Source: a virus. Taken from it: a stretch of DNA of 30,379 bases. Positions 6,407 through 14,512 of the stretch are shown one piece after another; position 1 is the stretch's first letter; each line of letters opens with the position of its first letter. Where the stretch lies: positions 1 to 30,379 of the IMG/VR virus record IMGVR_UViG_3300042861_000924; one strand, given 5' to 3'. The translations under genes were made by a program, and so were the position numbers. The notes beneath the pieces are model-generated. The model was not told the DNA's origin and ran no database searches. It saw only the letters and a program-made list of their open reading frames with translations.

Positions 6407-7640
6407 CCCCTTGAATGGTCGTGAGAGAATCAGAGTATTGGTTCTCCCAAGTGACCAGTCGGGGGTTGGCTGAGGTAAATTCCGTTCAGTTGACCCCCAC
6501 GTTAAACTCCAAAATATGTATCCAGACGATTTTCACGTAGATATTGAGTATAACCCAAATATAAATGATTTAAATTTCTGGAAAAAATATCAGATTGTAC
6601 ATTTTCATAGAAGTATTGGGCAAGACTATGACAGAAGTGCTGAGTTTATAAAACAATTACGTTCTATGGGTATTGTTGTTATTGGTGATATTGACGATTA
6701 TTGGTTACCAACAAAAGAACACCCAATACATCAGTTGATTGTTCAAAACAAAATGCACGAAAAAATTATTGCAAATCTAAAAGTTGCTGATTATGTTATT
6801 ACAACAACCGAAATCTTTGCAAATGAAATTAGGAAATTTAATAAGAATGTAATTGTATTACCAAATGCAATAGACCCTATTGATCCACAATTTAATGAAC
6901 CAACATTGTCTTCAGATAAAGTTAGAGTTGGTTGGCTTGGCGGGTCTTCTCACTTACACGATTTAAAATTACTTAATGGTATGGTTTCAAAATTGTCACC
7001 AATACAAGATAAGTTACAATATTATGTTTGTGGGTTTGATATTCGTGGGTCTATTACAGAAATTAACCAACAAACTGGTGAAAAAACACAAAGACCAATT
7101 AAACCAGAAGAAACTGTTTGGGTTAAATACGAACAAATTTTTACAGACGATTATAAAATTATCACACCAAAATATAAAACCTATTTGGAAACATTTACAG
7201 AAAATGATTACCCTGGTGTTGAAAACGAAAACTATGTAAGGGTATGGACAAGACCTGTAACAACGTACGCAAAAAACTATTCTAAGTTTGATATTTCATT
7301 AGCTCCAATTAAAAATCACATCTTTAACAGAATGAAATCACAATTAAAAGTTATTGAAGCTGGTTTCTATAAAAAAGCTTTAATCGCATCAAATGTTGGT
7401 CCATATACAATTGATTTAAAACACGCACTTAAAAATGGTCAATTTACTGATGGTAATGCACTACTTGTAAACGAAACTAATAATCATAGTGATTGGGCTA
7501 AGAACATTAAAAAACTAGTTGAGAACCCAAATCTTATAACAGATCTTGGTGAAAGACTGTATGAATCAGTAAAAGACAAGTATGACTTGAATAACGTTAC
7601 CAACACAAGGGCAGAATTTTACAAATCTTTAATTAAATAA
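6393..7640 (+). CDS. GT-B glycosyltransferase with in-frame TGA at codon 27
   Basis: From the ATG at 6393 the frame runs to 7640 (416 codons with the stop) with one internal TGA at 6471-6473. Codons 12-26 (RIRVLVLPSDQSGVG) look like the first strand and loop of a GT-B fold. Codons 28-41 (GKFRSVDPHVKLQN) continue the same protein directly into the ATG at 6516, so both sides of the TGA are coding in one frame. Further motifs, counted from 6516: GDIDDYW (57-63), RVGWLGGSSHLHDL (137-150) and an EX7E-like segment KSQLKVIEAGFYKKALIAS (274-292). If translation starts only at 6516 the protein has 374 residues and lacks the start of the N-terminal Rossmann domain. The first 120 bases use codons rare elsewhere here (TCG, GGG, GGC, CTC, CCC). 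The TGA could be read through, hopped, or be a real nonsense mutation. Confidence 0.75.
6416..6498 (+). other. paired RNA hairpins around the in-frame TGA (candidate recoding element)
   Basis: Hairpin 1: outer pairs 6416-6422 with 6451-6457, an internal loop, then nine pairs 6425-6433 with 6438-6446 closing an AGTA loop. Three bases later, hairpin 2 has 14 consecutive pairs, GGGGGTTGGCTGAG (6461-6474) with GTT-start strand 6485-6498 ending GACCCCC; four pairs are G-U. TGA 6471-6473 pairs fully with TCA 6486-6488. AACCCC at 6405-6410 could alternatively pair with GGGGTT 6462-6467, which would open hairpin 2. All pairs were checked base by base by eye; folding energies were not computed. Function is inferred. 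Confidence 0.6.
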
Positions 7641-7642
7641 AA

Positions 7643-8359
7643 ATGATAAACATACCTATTACAAAAATTTTATTTTTAGACATTGAAACTGTTGGTGGTT
7701 GTCCGGATTTTGAATCTTGTGAAAGATTTAGTCCACAGATTGCCGAACAATTTCACAAATATTTTGATTGGTTTTTAAAAAGATTTCCTGAAGATGAGGC
7801 ATTAAGTCCTCGTACCGAACTTAAAGATTTTATGTTTAAAAAACGAGCGGCACTTGTTCCGGAATTTGCAAAAATTGTTTGTGTGTCTGTAGCATTTGTT
7901 TTAGATAACGGTGAAACAAAAAAACAATCTTTTTATGGTGAAGACGAAAAAACTTTATTAAAAGAGGTTAGAGTTCTTTTGGATCGTTGTGAAAAACTTG
8001 GGTTCTATCTTTGTGGACACAATCTAAAAAACTTTGATATTCCGATGCTCGCAAAAAGAATGATTATAAATGGGATTCGTCCATCTAAAATTCTTCCATC
8101 TTATGACACAAAACCTTGGGAAATAAAAGCGATTGACACAAAAGAAATTTGGCAATATGGTTCTTATACGTCAATTGGGTCATTAGATTTATTATGTTCT
8201 TGTTTAGATATACCAACACCAAAAGATGGTGAGATTACCGGAGCAAATGTACATAAAGCATACTGGGAAGAACAAAAAATAAAAGAAATTGCAGAATACT
8301 GTGAAAAGGATGTCAATGTATTAATTGATGTCATAATGAAATTAAAAAGTTTGGAATGA
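7643..8359 (+). CDS. DEDD-family 3'-5' exonuclease
   Basis: This 238-residue protein matches the RNase H-fold exonuclease family found as proofreading domains of family B polymerases (PolB_2-like). Exo I is FLDIETVGG with D13 and E15; Exo II is GHNLKNFDIP (N127, D132); Exo III is YCEKDV with Y219 and D223, making it the DEDDy subtype. It stands alone, with no polymerase domain. It would remove 3' nucleotides from DNA or RNA using two metal ions, probably for proofreading, repair or recombination, or nucleotide recycling. It starts two bases after the glycosyltransferase stop and overlaps the dUTPase start as ATGA. Its TGA stop is followed at once by TAG. Confidence 0.85.
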   Translation: MINIPITKILFLDIETVGGCPDFESCERFSPQIAEQFHKYFDWFLKRFPEDEALSPRTELKDFMFKKRAALVPEFAKIVCVSVAFVLDNGETKKQSFYGEDEKTLLKEVRVLLDRCEKLGFYLCGHNLKNFDIPMLAKRMIINGIRPSKILPSYDTKPWEIKAIDTKEIWQYGSYTSIGSLDLLCSCLDIPTPKDGEITGANVHKAYWEEQKIKEIAEYCEKDVNVLIDVIMKLKSLE

Positions 8360-8949
8360 TAGAAAATAATAATATAGAAAATGAAATTAAAAAATTGGTT
8401 GATGAATATGCTGACGACGATTCAACAATTGATTATGAAAAGTTAATTAATGATTTTGGAATTGATATTGAAGGAATTGAAAGGGAATTAACAAATTATT
8501 TACCAAGATTAACTTTTAATTTCTCCACATCACATCCAGACGTTGTTGAACCAAATTACGCATACCCAACGGACTCTGGTTTTGATTTACATTCCGTTGA
8601 AGAAATTAGTATTGGGGGTTTTGGTAGAGCATTAGTACCAACTGGACTACATCTAGATATTCCAGAAAATTATGAAATCCAAGTAAGATCAAAGAGTGGT
8701 CTGGCATTAAAACAAGGACTTATGGTTTTAAATTCTCCTGGAACTGTGGATCAAGGATACACCGGTGAAATTAAAGTTATAATTTTTAACACAACAAAAG
8801 AAACTGTGAAAATAGAAAAAAGACAAAAAATTGCGCAAGCCGTATTATGTCCAGTTGTATGTGGAAAATGGTTGGACTTTAAGATGGTTGATGACATTGA
8901 AGATAAAGATAGGTCTGATAATGGTTTTGGTAGTACTGGTTTAGTTTAA
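8356..8949 (+). CDS. dut: dUTPase (dUTP diphosphatase), trimeric type
   Basis: All five motifs of trimeric dUTPases are present in order: I, DSGFDLHS (73-80); II, RSKSGLA (111-117); III, GTVDQGYTGE (129-138) with the catalytic D132; IV, RQKIAQ (156-161); V, DRSDNGFGSTG (185-195). The enzyme converts dUTP to dUMP and diphosphate, keeping uracil out of phage DNA and supplying dUMP for dTMP synthesis. Length is 197 residues instead of the usual 140-150 because of an acidic N-terminal extension of about 50 residues of unknown role. It overlaps the exonuclease upstream (ATGA) and the next gene downstream (TAATG), so the three are probably translated together. Confidence 0.95.
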   Translation: MIENNNIENEIKKLVDEYADDDSTIDYEKLINDFGIDIEGIERELTNYLPRLTFNFSTSHPDVVEPNYAYPTDSGFDLHSVEEISIGGFGRALVPTGLHLDIPENYEIQVRSKSGLALKQGLMVLNSPGTVDQGYTGEIKVIIFNTTKETVKIEKRQKIAQAVLCPVVCGKWLDFKMVDDIEDKDRSDNGFGSTGLV

Positions 8950-9623
8950 TGAAAAATTTAATAATCTCACCAACGGGAGAAAAAACATTATTAAAAAACT
9001 GGGTTGGTGAAAATAGTAATTTTGATATACACCTTTTATATTATTCTGAAAATGAAAAAGAATATGAAAAATTACTAAATCAAGGATACAAAACCCAAAA
9101 AGTAAAAGGTGAGAAATGGTTTTGTTTAAAAGAATATATAACTCAAAATCCAAATTTACTGGAAGAGTATGACACATTTTGGTTTCCAGATGACGATCTT
9201 TTTATTGAAACCGATTCAATAAACAAACTTTTTGATATTCATAACTCATATAATTTATTTTTGTCTCAACCGGCAGCAATAGGTTATACGTCACACGAAA
9301 TAACAAAACCACAAAATTGTAAGTTACGGTATACAAGTTTTGTTGAGATTATGTGTCCTATGATGTCAAAAGAAACTTTAAAACTTCTTTTGGAATCTTT
9401 TGATATATCTAAATCAGGTTGGGGACTAGACATTATGTGGCCAAAGATATTAAATTACCCAAAAGATAAAATTGCAATTATTGATGAAGTTGTCATAATA
9501 CATACAAAACCAATTGGTCAAAATTATGAAAATAGATTTAATGTTTCACCTATGGATGAATTTAATATGATTAGAAATAGATATTCTGTTAATTTTAATT
9601 TTACTGAACACTCAAGAATTTAA
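8949..9623 (+). CDS. DUF707-like glycosyltransferase
   Basis: This 224-residue protein has an alpha/beta N-terminus (NLIISPTGEKTLLKNW) and the acidic signature FWFPDDDLF at 77-85, which looks like the metal- and nucleotide-sugar-binding DxD of GT-A enzymes. A later SGWGLDIMWP (156-165) resembles the GxGxD/W segment of the DUF707 family of putative glycosyltransferases. It lacks a signal peptide or membrane segment, so it should act in the cytoplasm. It begins a run of five consecutive glycosyltransferase genes (8949-12647). Sugar and acceptor cannot be read from the sequence. Confidence 0.65.
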   Translation: MKNLIISPTGEKTLLKNWVGENSNFDIHLLYYSENEKEYEKLLNQGYKTQKVKGEKWFCLKEYITQNPNLLEEYDTFWFPDDDLFIETDSINKLFDIHNSYNLFLSQPAAIGYTSHEITKPQNCKLRYTSFVEIMCPMMSKETLKLLLESFDISKSGWGLDIMWPKILNYPKDKIAIIDEVVIIHTKPIGQNYENRFNVSPMDEFNMIRNRYSVNFNFTEHSRI

Positions 9624-9628
9624 TAAGT

Positions 9629-10501
9629 ATGAAAAAAATAGATGTATGTATAAATGTTTATGGAAAACCATATCAAACAATATTAACATTAAAGTCCCTT
9701 TTAAAACACTCAAGTCAACATATAGATAAGATTTATTTTATTGAGGAGAATCAACAACGACCTGGTTATGACTTTGATTTTATATCAAAAAATGTTGGGT
9801 ATGATAATCTGATTAGATATATACCACAACACTACCTATGGGTAAACCCAACAAACAAGGAACAAGTTTTTTCTGACGAAAATTATAGATTGTCTTGTAG
9901 GTATGAATATGGTTTATCAAATTCGGATAAATCACATATGTTATTAATTCATAATGATGTCTTATTTCATTCTGATATTGTTGGTAAATTTTTGGAAGAA
10001 GATGAAAATTATTTTGGTATTGGTCTTGTTGGTCAATGTTGGAATTGTCCTTTAAATTATGATAATATTTGTTCTGGAGAAAGACTAGAAGAAAATTTAA
10101 AAAATCAAAATTTTCATTTCATATTTGGTGTTGTAAACAAATATCCAAACACAAGACTATATGGTAAAAGAAAAAAAATAAATGTTGATAAACCACTTCC
10201 ATTATCTGAATGTAGAATAAATGAATGGTGTATGTTTATTAATTTAAATTTTTATAGAGATGAGGTTTTAAATAAAAAAGAGGTTGTACCAATTGGTGGT
10301 TATTTTCTAGGTGACATTGGTGATTTGTGGTTTAGACAAATGGTTGATAAAGGATATAAATTTAAACATTTTAATATAGACAATTATTACACACATGCTT
10401 ATTTTTCTAACAACGCAAACGGTCATTCAGCACTTCTAGACCAAAATAAATATGATTTAGAAGAAAGTTTGGCAAAAAAATATTTAGAAGAAAATTTTTA
10501 A
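9629..10501 (+). CDS. GT2-like glycosyltransferase
   Basis: This 290-residue protein starts with a GT-A type strand and loop (KKIDVCINVYGKPYQTILTL) and has the candidate DxD equivalent LLIHNDVLF (HND at 108-110). The same HND variant is in the N-terminal domain of the next protein, so the two genes are probably related. A later GGYFLGDIGDLWFRQM supplies a second acidic site where GT2 enzymes place the catalytic base. No membrane segment is seen. It most likely transfers one sugar in the pathway encoded by the island; the donor is unknown. Confidence 0.7.
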   Translation: MKKIDVCINVYGKPYQTILTLKSLLKHSSQHIDKIYFIEENQQRPGYDFDFISKNVGYDNLIRYIPQHYLWVNPTNKEQVFSDENYRLSCRYEYGLSNSDKSHMLLIHNDVLFHSDIVGKFLEEDENYFGIGLVGQCWNCPLNYDNICSGERLEENLKNQNFHFIFGVVNKYPNTRLYGKRKKINVDKPLPLSECRINEWCMFINLNFYRDEVLNKKEVVPIGGYFLGDIGDLWFRQMVDKGYKFKHFNIDNYYTHAYFSNNANGHSALLDQNKYDLEESLAKKYLEENF

Positions 10502-10502
10502 T

Positions 10503-12008
10503 ATGATTACAGTAATATACTCAACACATAGAACAAAAGAATACAATGATAAGTTTAACGACCATCTTATATTAACTTCTGGACTTCAAGAAGTTCAAGT
10601 TCTACCTTATGAAAATCATAATGAATATTCATTAGCTGAACTTTATAATAAGGGAATTAAAGATTCTAAATATGATATTGTTATATGTTGTCATAATGAT
10701 ATTAAATTAGAAAAAAACTGGGGAAAAAAATTATTAGAAGATTTTTCCAATAACCCAGAATTTGGTCTTATAGGAAAAGCAGGTTCTTGTTATTTTCCAG
10801 AGTCAGGTGTTTATTGGGAAAAAATGAATCAGACAATGGTAGGACAAGTATATCACCATCCACCAAATCATAATAAATGGTTAAGTAGATATTCACCAAA
10901 ATTACCAATCCTTATTCCAGTTGTAACGCTTGATGGTTTATTTTTGTCGTTTGATAAGACAAAGATTAAACATAAGTTTGACGAATCATATGGAAAATTC
11001 CATTTTTATGACCACGGGTTTTGCGTACCAAATTATTTAGATGGAGTAAAACTTGGCGTTACCTCATCTTTTGAAATTACACACGAATCAATTGGACAAC
11101 CAAATGAGGAGTTTTATCAATCAAAAGAAATGTTCTTACAAAAGTGGGGTGATAAACTACCACTTGATTTAAAACCAGAAAACCTTTTTATTCCAGAAAT
11201 TAAAAGACAGACATTTAAAAAATTTGGGAAGGTTGCAATTATAATACCAACAAAAGGAAAAATTGAAATTCTTTTTGATTGTATTAAGTCATATTTTGAC
11301 AATTGTGATATGAACATTTTTGAAATCTTTATTGCTGACACTGGGTCAACAGATGAAGAAAAAACACAAATTAAAAATTTTATATCCGAATATAATAACA
11401 TTAATCTTATTGAATTTGATTATTATAATTTTGCAAAGATTAATAATGAGGTTGTAAAAAATTATCTAGATAATAAACACGAATTTATCTTGTTTTCAAA
11501 TAACGATATTAAAATTATGAATGATATTTTATCTGGAATGTTACAAATTTTTAAAGAAAACCCAAGAACAGGTACAGTTGGTTGCAGATTACATTTTGAA
11601 GACAATACAATACAGCACGATGGAATATTTGTTGCAAAATCAAAAACTAACAATCTAACCTTAAGCCACATAAATTTTAAAAATTACTACAACTACTTCA
11701 ACAACACAAAAGAAGTTATTGGTAATACTGGTGGTTTAATGTTAATACGAAAAAATGTTTTTGAAAATATTGGACTTTTTAGTGAAAATTATTTATCTTG
11801 TTTTGAAGATGTTGATTTAAATATAAAGTTAGTTTCTATTAATTTAAAAAATTATATCTGTGGTAAGTGTGTCGCATATCATTATGAATCACAAACAAGA
11901 AAAGAGGATCCAGAAAATTTGGACAAACAAAAAATAGATTATAGTAAATTAGTACCAGTTATAAGTAATCACTGGGAAAAAATAAAAGAAAAAGTTTTTT
12001 TAATTTAA
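10503..12008 (+). CDS. two-domain GT2 glycosyltransferase
   Basis: The protein has 501 residues with two GT-A domains. The first (about 1-220) has a start like MITVIYSTHR and the site ICCHNDI (HND 64-66). The second (about 243-450) is a clearer GT2: VAIIIPTKGK (244-253), ADTGSTDE (278-285), SNND (332-335) as DxD, and FEDVDLNIKL (434-443) as acceptor-binding/base region, like rhamnosyl- or GlcNAc-transferases of O-antigen pathways. Fused domains often add two successive sugars or make a disaccharide repeat. Its gene follows the previous one by a single base. Confidence 0.8.
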   Translation: MITVIYSTHRTKEYNDKFNDHLILTSGLQEVQVLPYENHNEYSLAELYNKGIKDSKYDIVICCHNDIKLEKNWGKKLLEDFSNNPEFGLIGKAGSCYFPESGVYWEKMNQTMVGQVYHHPPNHNKWLSRYSPKLPILIPVVTLDGLFLSFDKTKIKHKFDESYGKFHFYDHGFCVPNYLDGVKLGVTSSFEITHESIGQPNEEFYQSKEMFLQKWGDKLPLDLKPENLFIPEIKRQTFKKFGKVAIIIPTKGKIEILFDCIKSYFDNCDMNIFEIFIADTGSTDEEKTQIKNFISEYNNINLIEFDYYNFAKINNEVVKNYLDNKHEFILFSNNDIKIMNDILSGMLQIFKENPRTGTVGCRLHFEDNTIQHDGIFVAKSKTNNLTLSHINFKNYYNYFNNTKEVIGNTGGLMLIRKNVFENIGLFSENYLSCFEDVDLNIKLVSINLKNYICGKCVAYHYESQTRKEDPENLDKQKIDYSKLVPVISNHWEKIKEKVFLI

Positions 12009-12011
12009 ATT

Positions 12012-12647
12012 ATGTTTAATGTAATAACACCTTTAGCTAGATATGAAAATATCGAAAAACTAAAATTAAATTTAGTTGGTCAGAATATAATCTGGCATGT
12101 TGTAACGGACGATGACCGTAAAGAAAAGGTAAATTTTACTGAATCCTGGATAAACCATTATGTCTGCCCAAACAATAGTGTAGACTTTTGGGCCAGATCA
12201 AATTTTTCAATAAATTGGCTTTTAGAAACTCAAGACATAAAAGACGAAGAATATTATTGTATTTTAAACGATGACGACGGGTATAGTGAAAACTTCTTTG
12301 AAGAATTGAAAACTGAAATAAATCTATCTAAAGAAAATAATTTACCGACTGATTTAGTCATTGTCTCAATGAAACGTGGAGATAACATCCCGCCTAATTT
12401 ACCACCAGTTAAGAGACACCCAACAAATACATTATTTGCCAGACAAGAAAATATGTTAGTAGGTGGTGTTGGTGTGGAACAATTTTTTATGAAAGGAAAA
12501 CATATAAAAAATCATAGATTACCCTTAACTGTGTATGGAGACGGAGAACTAATATCACAATTAGTAAAAATTTATCCAACACTATATGTCCCTAATTTAT
12601 TTGTTAAGTTTAATTTTTTTGAACCTGGTAGATGGGAAAATTTGTAA
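12012..12647 (+). CDS. GT2-like glycosyltransferase, compact
   Basis: This 211-residue protein has the GT-A hallmarks FNVITPLARYENI (first strand) and ILNDDDGYSENFF (84-96) with NDDD as the probable metal-binding site. The C-terminal third (RQENMLVGGVGVEQFF, YGDGELI) fits the acceptor side of GT-A folds. It is shorter than most GT2 enzymes and has no membrane helix. It ends 13 bases before the epimerase-type gene. Family assignment rests on the acidic motif and its neighbours, so the exact class is uncertain. Confidence 0.65.
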   Translation: MFNVITPLARYENIEKLKLNLVGQNIIWHVVTDDDRKEKVNFTESWINHYVCPNNSVDFWARSNFSINWLLETQDIKDEEYYCILNDDDGYSENFFEELKTEINLSKENNLPTDLVIVSMKRGDNIPPNLPPVKRHPTNTLFARQENMLVGGVGVEQFFMKGKHIKNHRLPLTVYGDGELISQLVKIYPTLYVPNLFVKFNFFEPGRWENL

Positions 12648-12660
12648 ATTATTTAACTTT

Positions 12661-13614
12661 ATGAAAATATTAATTACTGGAATTCTTGGACAAGATGGGC
12701 AAATTCTTACAGAACTATTAAAAAAAAATCATCAAATTTTTGGTGTAACTCATTTAGAAACATCAGAAAATAGGATTAAAAATTTTGAAATTAAACATAA
12801 TATAAAAATATATAAAAAAGATTTAATTCATATAAAAAATTGTATGGATTTAATTGAAGATGTGCAACCAGATGTTATTGTAAATTTTGCTGGGGTAACA
12901 AATGTTTTTAATCCTTGGGACAATCAATTAGAATTAGTAAATCAAAATCTAATAATTCCAGTAAACATATTAAATACAATTAAAGAAATAAATCAAAACA
13001 TATTTTTTTTCCAGGCATCATCTTCGCTTATGTTTGGTAATTCGGGAACAAATGAGATTTGTGAAAAAACTAATTTGAGTCCTATTTACCCATATGGTAT
13101 TGCAAAAGCATTTGTTCATAACTTAATTGATGAATATAGAATAAATTTAAACTTACAGTGTTCGTCTGGTATTTTCTTTAATCACGATTCTTTTTTTAGA
13201 AAAAATAAATTTCTTACAAAAAAATTGGCATCTTTTGTTGCGAACATTGAGAAGACCGACCCAAAAAAAATTTCATTAGGAAATTTAGATGGTTTTATTG
13301 ATATTAGTCATGCATATGATTTTATGAGTGGTGTTAAATTAATAATTGAAAATAAAATGAATGAAAATTATGTATTTAGTAGTGGTAAATTAGTTAAAGT
13401 TTATGATTTGGTTAAATTATTTTTTGAATTTAAAAATCTTGATATTGAAAATTACGTAGAATATGATAAAACGCTAGATAGGAAAAATCAAACACAAATT
13501 TATGGTAATAATAATAAGTTGAGAAGTTTGGGGTGGGAGCCAAAATTTGATTTAAAATTATTAGTTAAAGACTTAATAGAAATGGAGGTAAGATATGAAA
13601 ATATTATTTGTTAA
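12661..13614 (+). CDS. GMD-like extended SDR lacking the catalytic Glu
   Basis: From the ATG at 12661 the protein has 317 residues and begins with the NAD(P) site ITGILGQDG (5-13). An upstream in-frame ATG at 12586 would overlap the previous gene by 62 bases and add residues before the Rossmann strand, so it is rejected. The sequence parallels the clear Gmd at 17666 throughout: QASSSLMFG (118-126), PYGIAK with Y145 and K149, FNHDS (173-177), and LGNLDGFIDISHAYDFM against LGNLDATRDWGHAKDYV. The catalytic Glu of GDP-mannose dehydratases (SSSE in the paralogue) is Leu123 here, so 4,6-dehydration is unlikely. A 4-keto reductase or epimerase acting on the Gmd product is a better guess. The conserved PRRG after the NHES motif is also lost. 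Confidence 0.8.
   Translation: MKILITGILGQDGQILTELLKKNHQIFGVTHLETSENRIKNFEIKHNIKIYKKDLIHIKNCMDLIEDVQPDVIVNFAGVTNVFNPWDNQLELVNQNLIIPVNILNTIKEINQNIFFFQASSSLMFGNSGTNEICEKTNLSPIYPYGIAKAFVHNLIDEYRINLNLQCSSGIFFNHDSFFRKNKFLTKKLASFVANIEKTDPKKISLGNLDGFIDISHAYDFMSGVKLIIENKMNENYVFSSGKLVKVYDLVKLFFEFKNLDIENYVEYDKTLDRKNQTQIYGNNNKLRSLGWEPKFDLKLLVKDLIEMEVRYENIIC
13584..13589 (+). promoter_or_regulatory. Shine-Dalgarno sequence GGAGGT
   Basis: GGAGGT lies five bases before the ATG at 13595, inside the end of the upstream gene. It is the only full Shine-Dalgarno match I noticed before a start in this window; other starts have A/T-rich leaders. It may be chance coding sequence (it encodes part of MEVR). Confidence 0.4.
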
Positions 13615-14512
13615 TCACAAACAAACAAAATGCGGTGTTTACCAATATGGTAAACGATTATACGAGATTTTAAAAAAATCAAAAACGTATCAAATAATGT
13701 ATTTTGAATTGGGGTCAAGTACAGAGTTAACTCAAGTGTTAGAAGAAACTAAACCTAATTTAATATTATACAATTGGCATGAATTAACAATGTCTTGGGT
13801 TAATCAAAAATTAACAAATGAATTATCAAAATATAAACAAATTTTTATATACCACGAAGCCGGATTTAATACCAATATGAAATATGATGGGTTAATTTAT
13901 ATTAACTTTTTTGAAGATGAAGATAAAAAAATTTTTACAATACCAAGACCCATTTATGAAAATAATTTTACAAAACAAAATAATGAAATTGTTACTTTTG
14001 GTAGTTTTGGTTTTGGGTTTCATAACAAGGGTTTTGAAAGGATTTGTCATTTAGTAAACTCAACGTTTGATACTGCAAAAATTAGGCTACACATACCAAA
14101 CTCACATTTTTGTGACTTTACAGGTAGTATATCTAATTCAGTAATTGACAATTGTAGAAAGATAGTAAAAAAAACAATTGATTTAGAAATAACAACTCAT
14201 TTTATGAGCGATTATGAAATTTTAGAGTTTTTAAATTCAAACGACGTAAATTTATTTTTATATGATCAAATGCCTGGTAGAGGTGTTTCATCATCAACAG
14301 ATTATGCTGTTAGTGTTGACACACCATTAGTTATTAACGATTCGGTAATGTTTAGACATATCACAGATAAAAAACCAGAAATATCAATTGACAATAATAA
14401 TCTAGAAACTATACTTTCACTAGGTTTAGAACCTATTCATTTTTTTAGAAAAGAATGGAGCAATGAAAACCTAATAAATAAATTCATTAAAATTATAGAA
14501 AAAATATGTTAG
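13595..14512 (+). CDS. GT-B glycosyltransferase (GT4-like)
   Basis: This 305-residue protein starts MKILFVNHKQTKCGVYQYGK, a typical first strand and Gly loop of GT-B enzymes. The linker-to-C-domain segment is VTFGSFGFGFHNKGFERI (133-150). The C-domain includes FLYDQMPGRGVSSSTDYAVS, where GT4 enzymes bind the nucleotide sugar and carry the E-x7-E region, although the Glu pair is not obvious. It overlaps the end of the SDR gene by 20 bases and the next gene by 7, so all are read as one unit. Donor and acceptor are unknown. Confidence 0.7.
   Translation: MKILFVNHKQTKCGVYQYGKRLYEILKKSKTYQIMYFELGSSTELTQVLEETKPNLILYNWHELTMSWVNQKLTNELSKYKQIFIYHEAGFNTNMKYDGLIYINFFEDEDKKIFTIPRPIYENNFTKQNNEIVTFGSFGFGFHNKGFERICHLVNSTFDTAKIRLHIPNSHFCDFTGSISNSVIDNCRKIVKKTIDLEITTHFMSDYEILEFLNSNDVNLFLYDQMPGRGVSSSTDYAVSVDTPLVINDSVMFRHITDKKPEISIDNNNLETILSLGLEPIHFFRKEWSNENLINKFIKIIEKIC

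Noticed and set aside
6405-6500. tRNA or self-cleaving ribozyme in the GC-rich tract
   Set aside because: No T-arm, anticodon arm or CCA end fits, and no hammerhead core (CTGATGA...GAAA) is present; the stretch also reads as plausible protein.
5406-6516. Group I intron carrying the homing endonuclease
   Set aside because: There is no split exon upstream: the region before the HEG holds a terminator and an unrelated complete gene, and I see no conserved intron core.
6393-7640. Genome-wide reassignment of TGA to Trp
   Set aside because: TGA ends several genes cleanly (8359, 15729, 16361, 19389, 26986), and other genes use TGG for Trp with no internal TGA, so a general code change does not fit.
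12586-12660. Earlier start for the Gmd-like SDR gene
   Set aside because: It would overlap the upstream gene by 62 bases and add residues ahead of the Rossmann strand that begins at the ATG at 12661.
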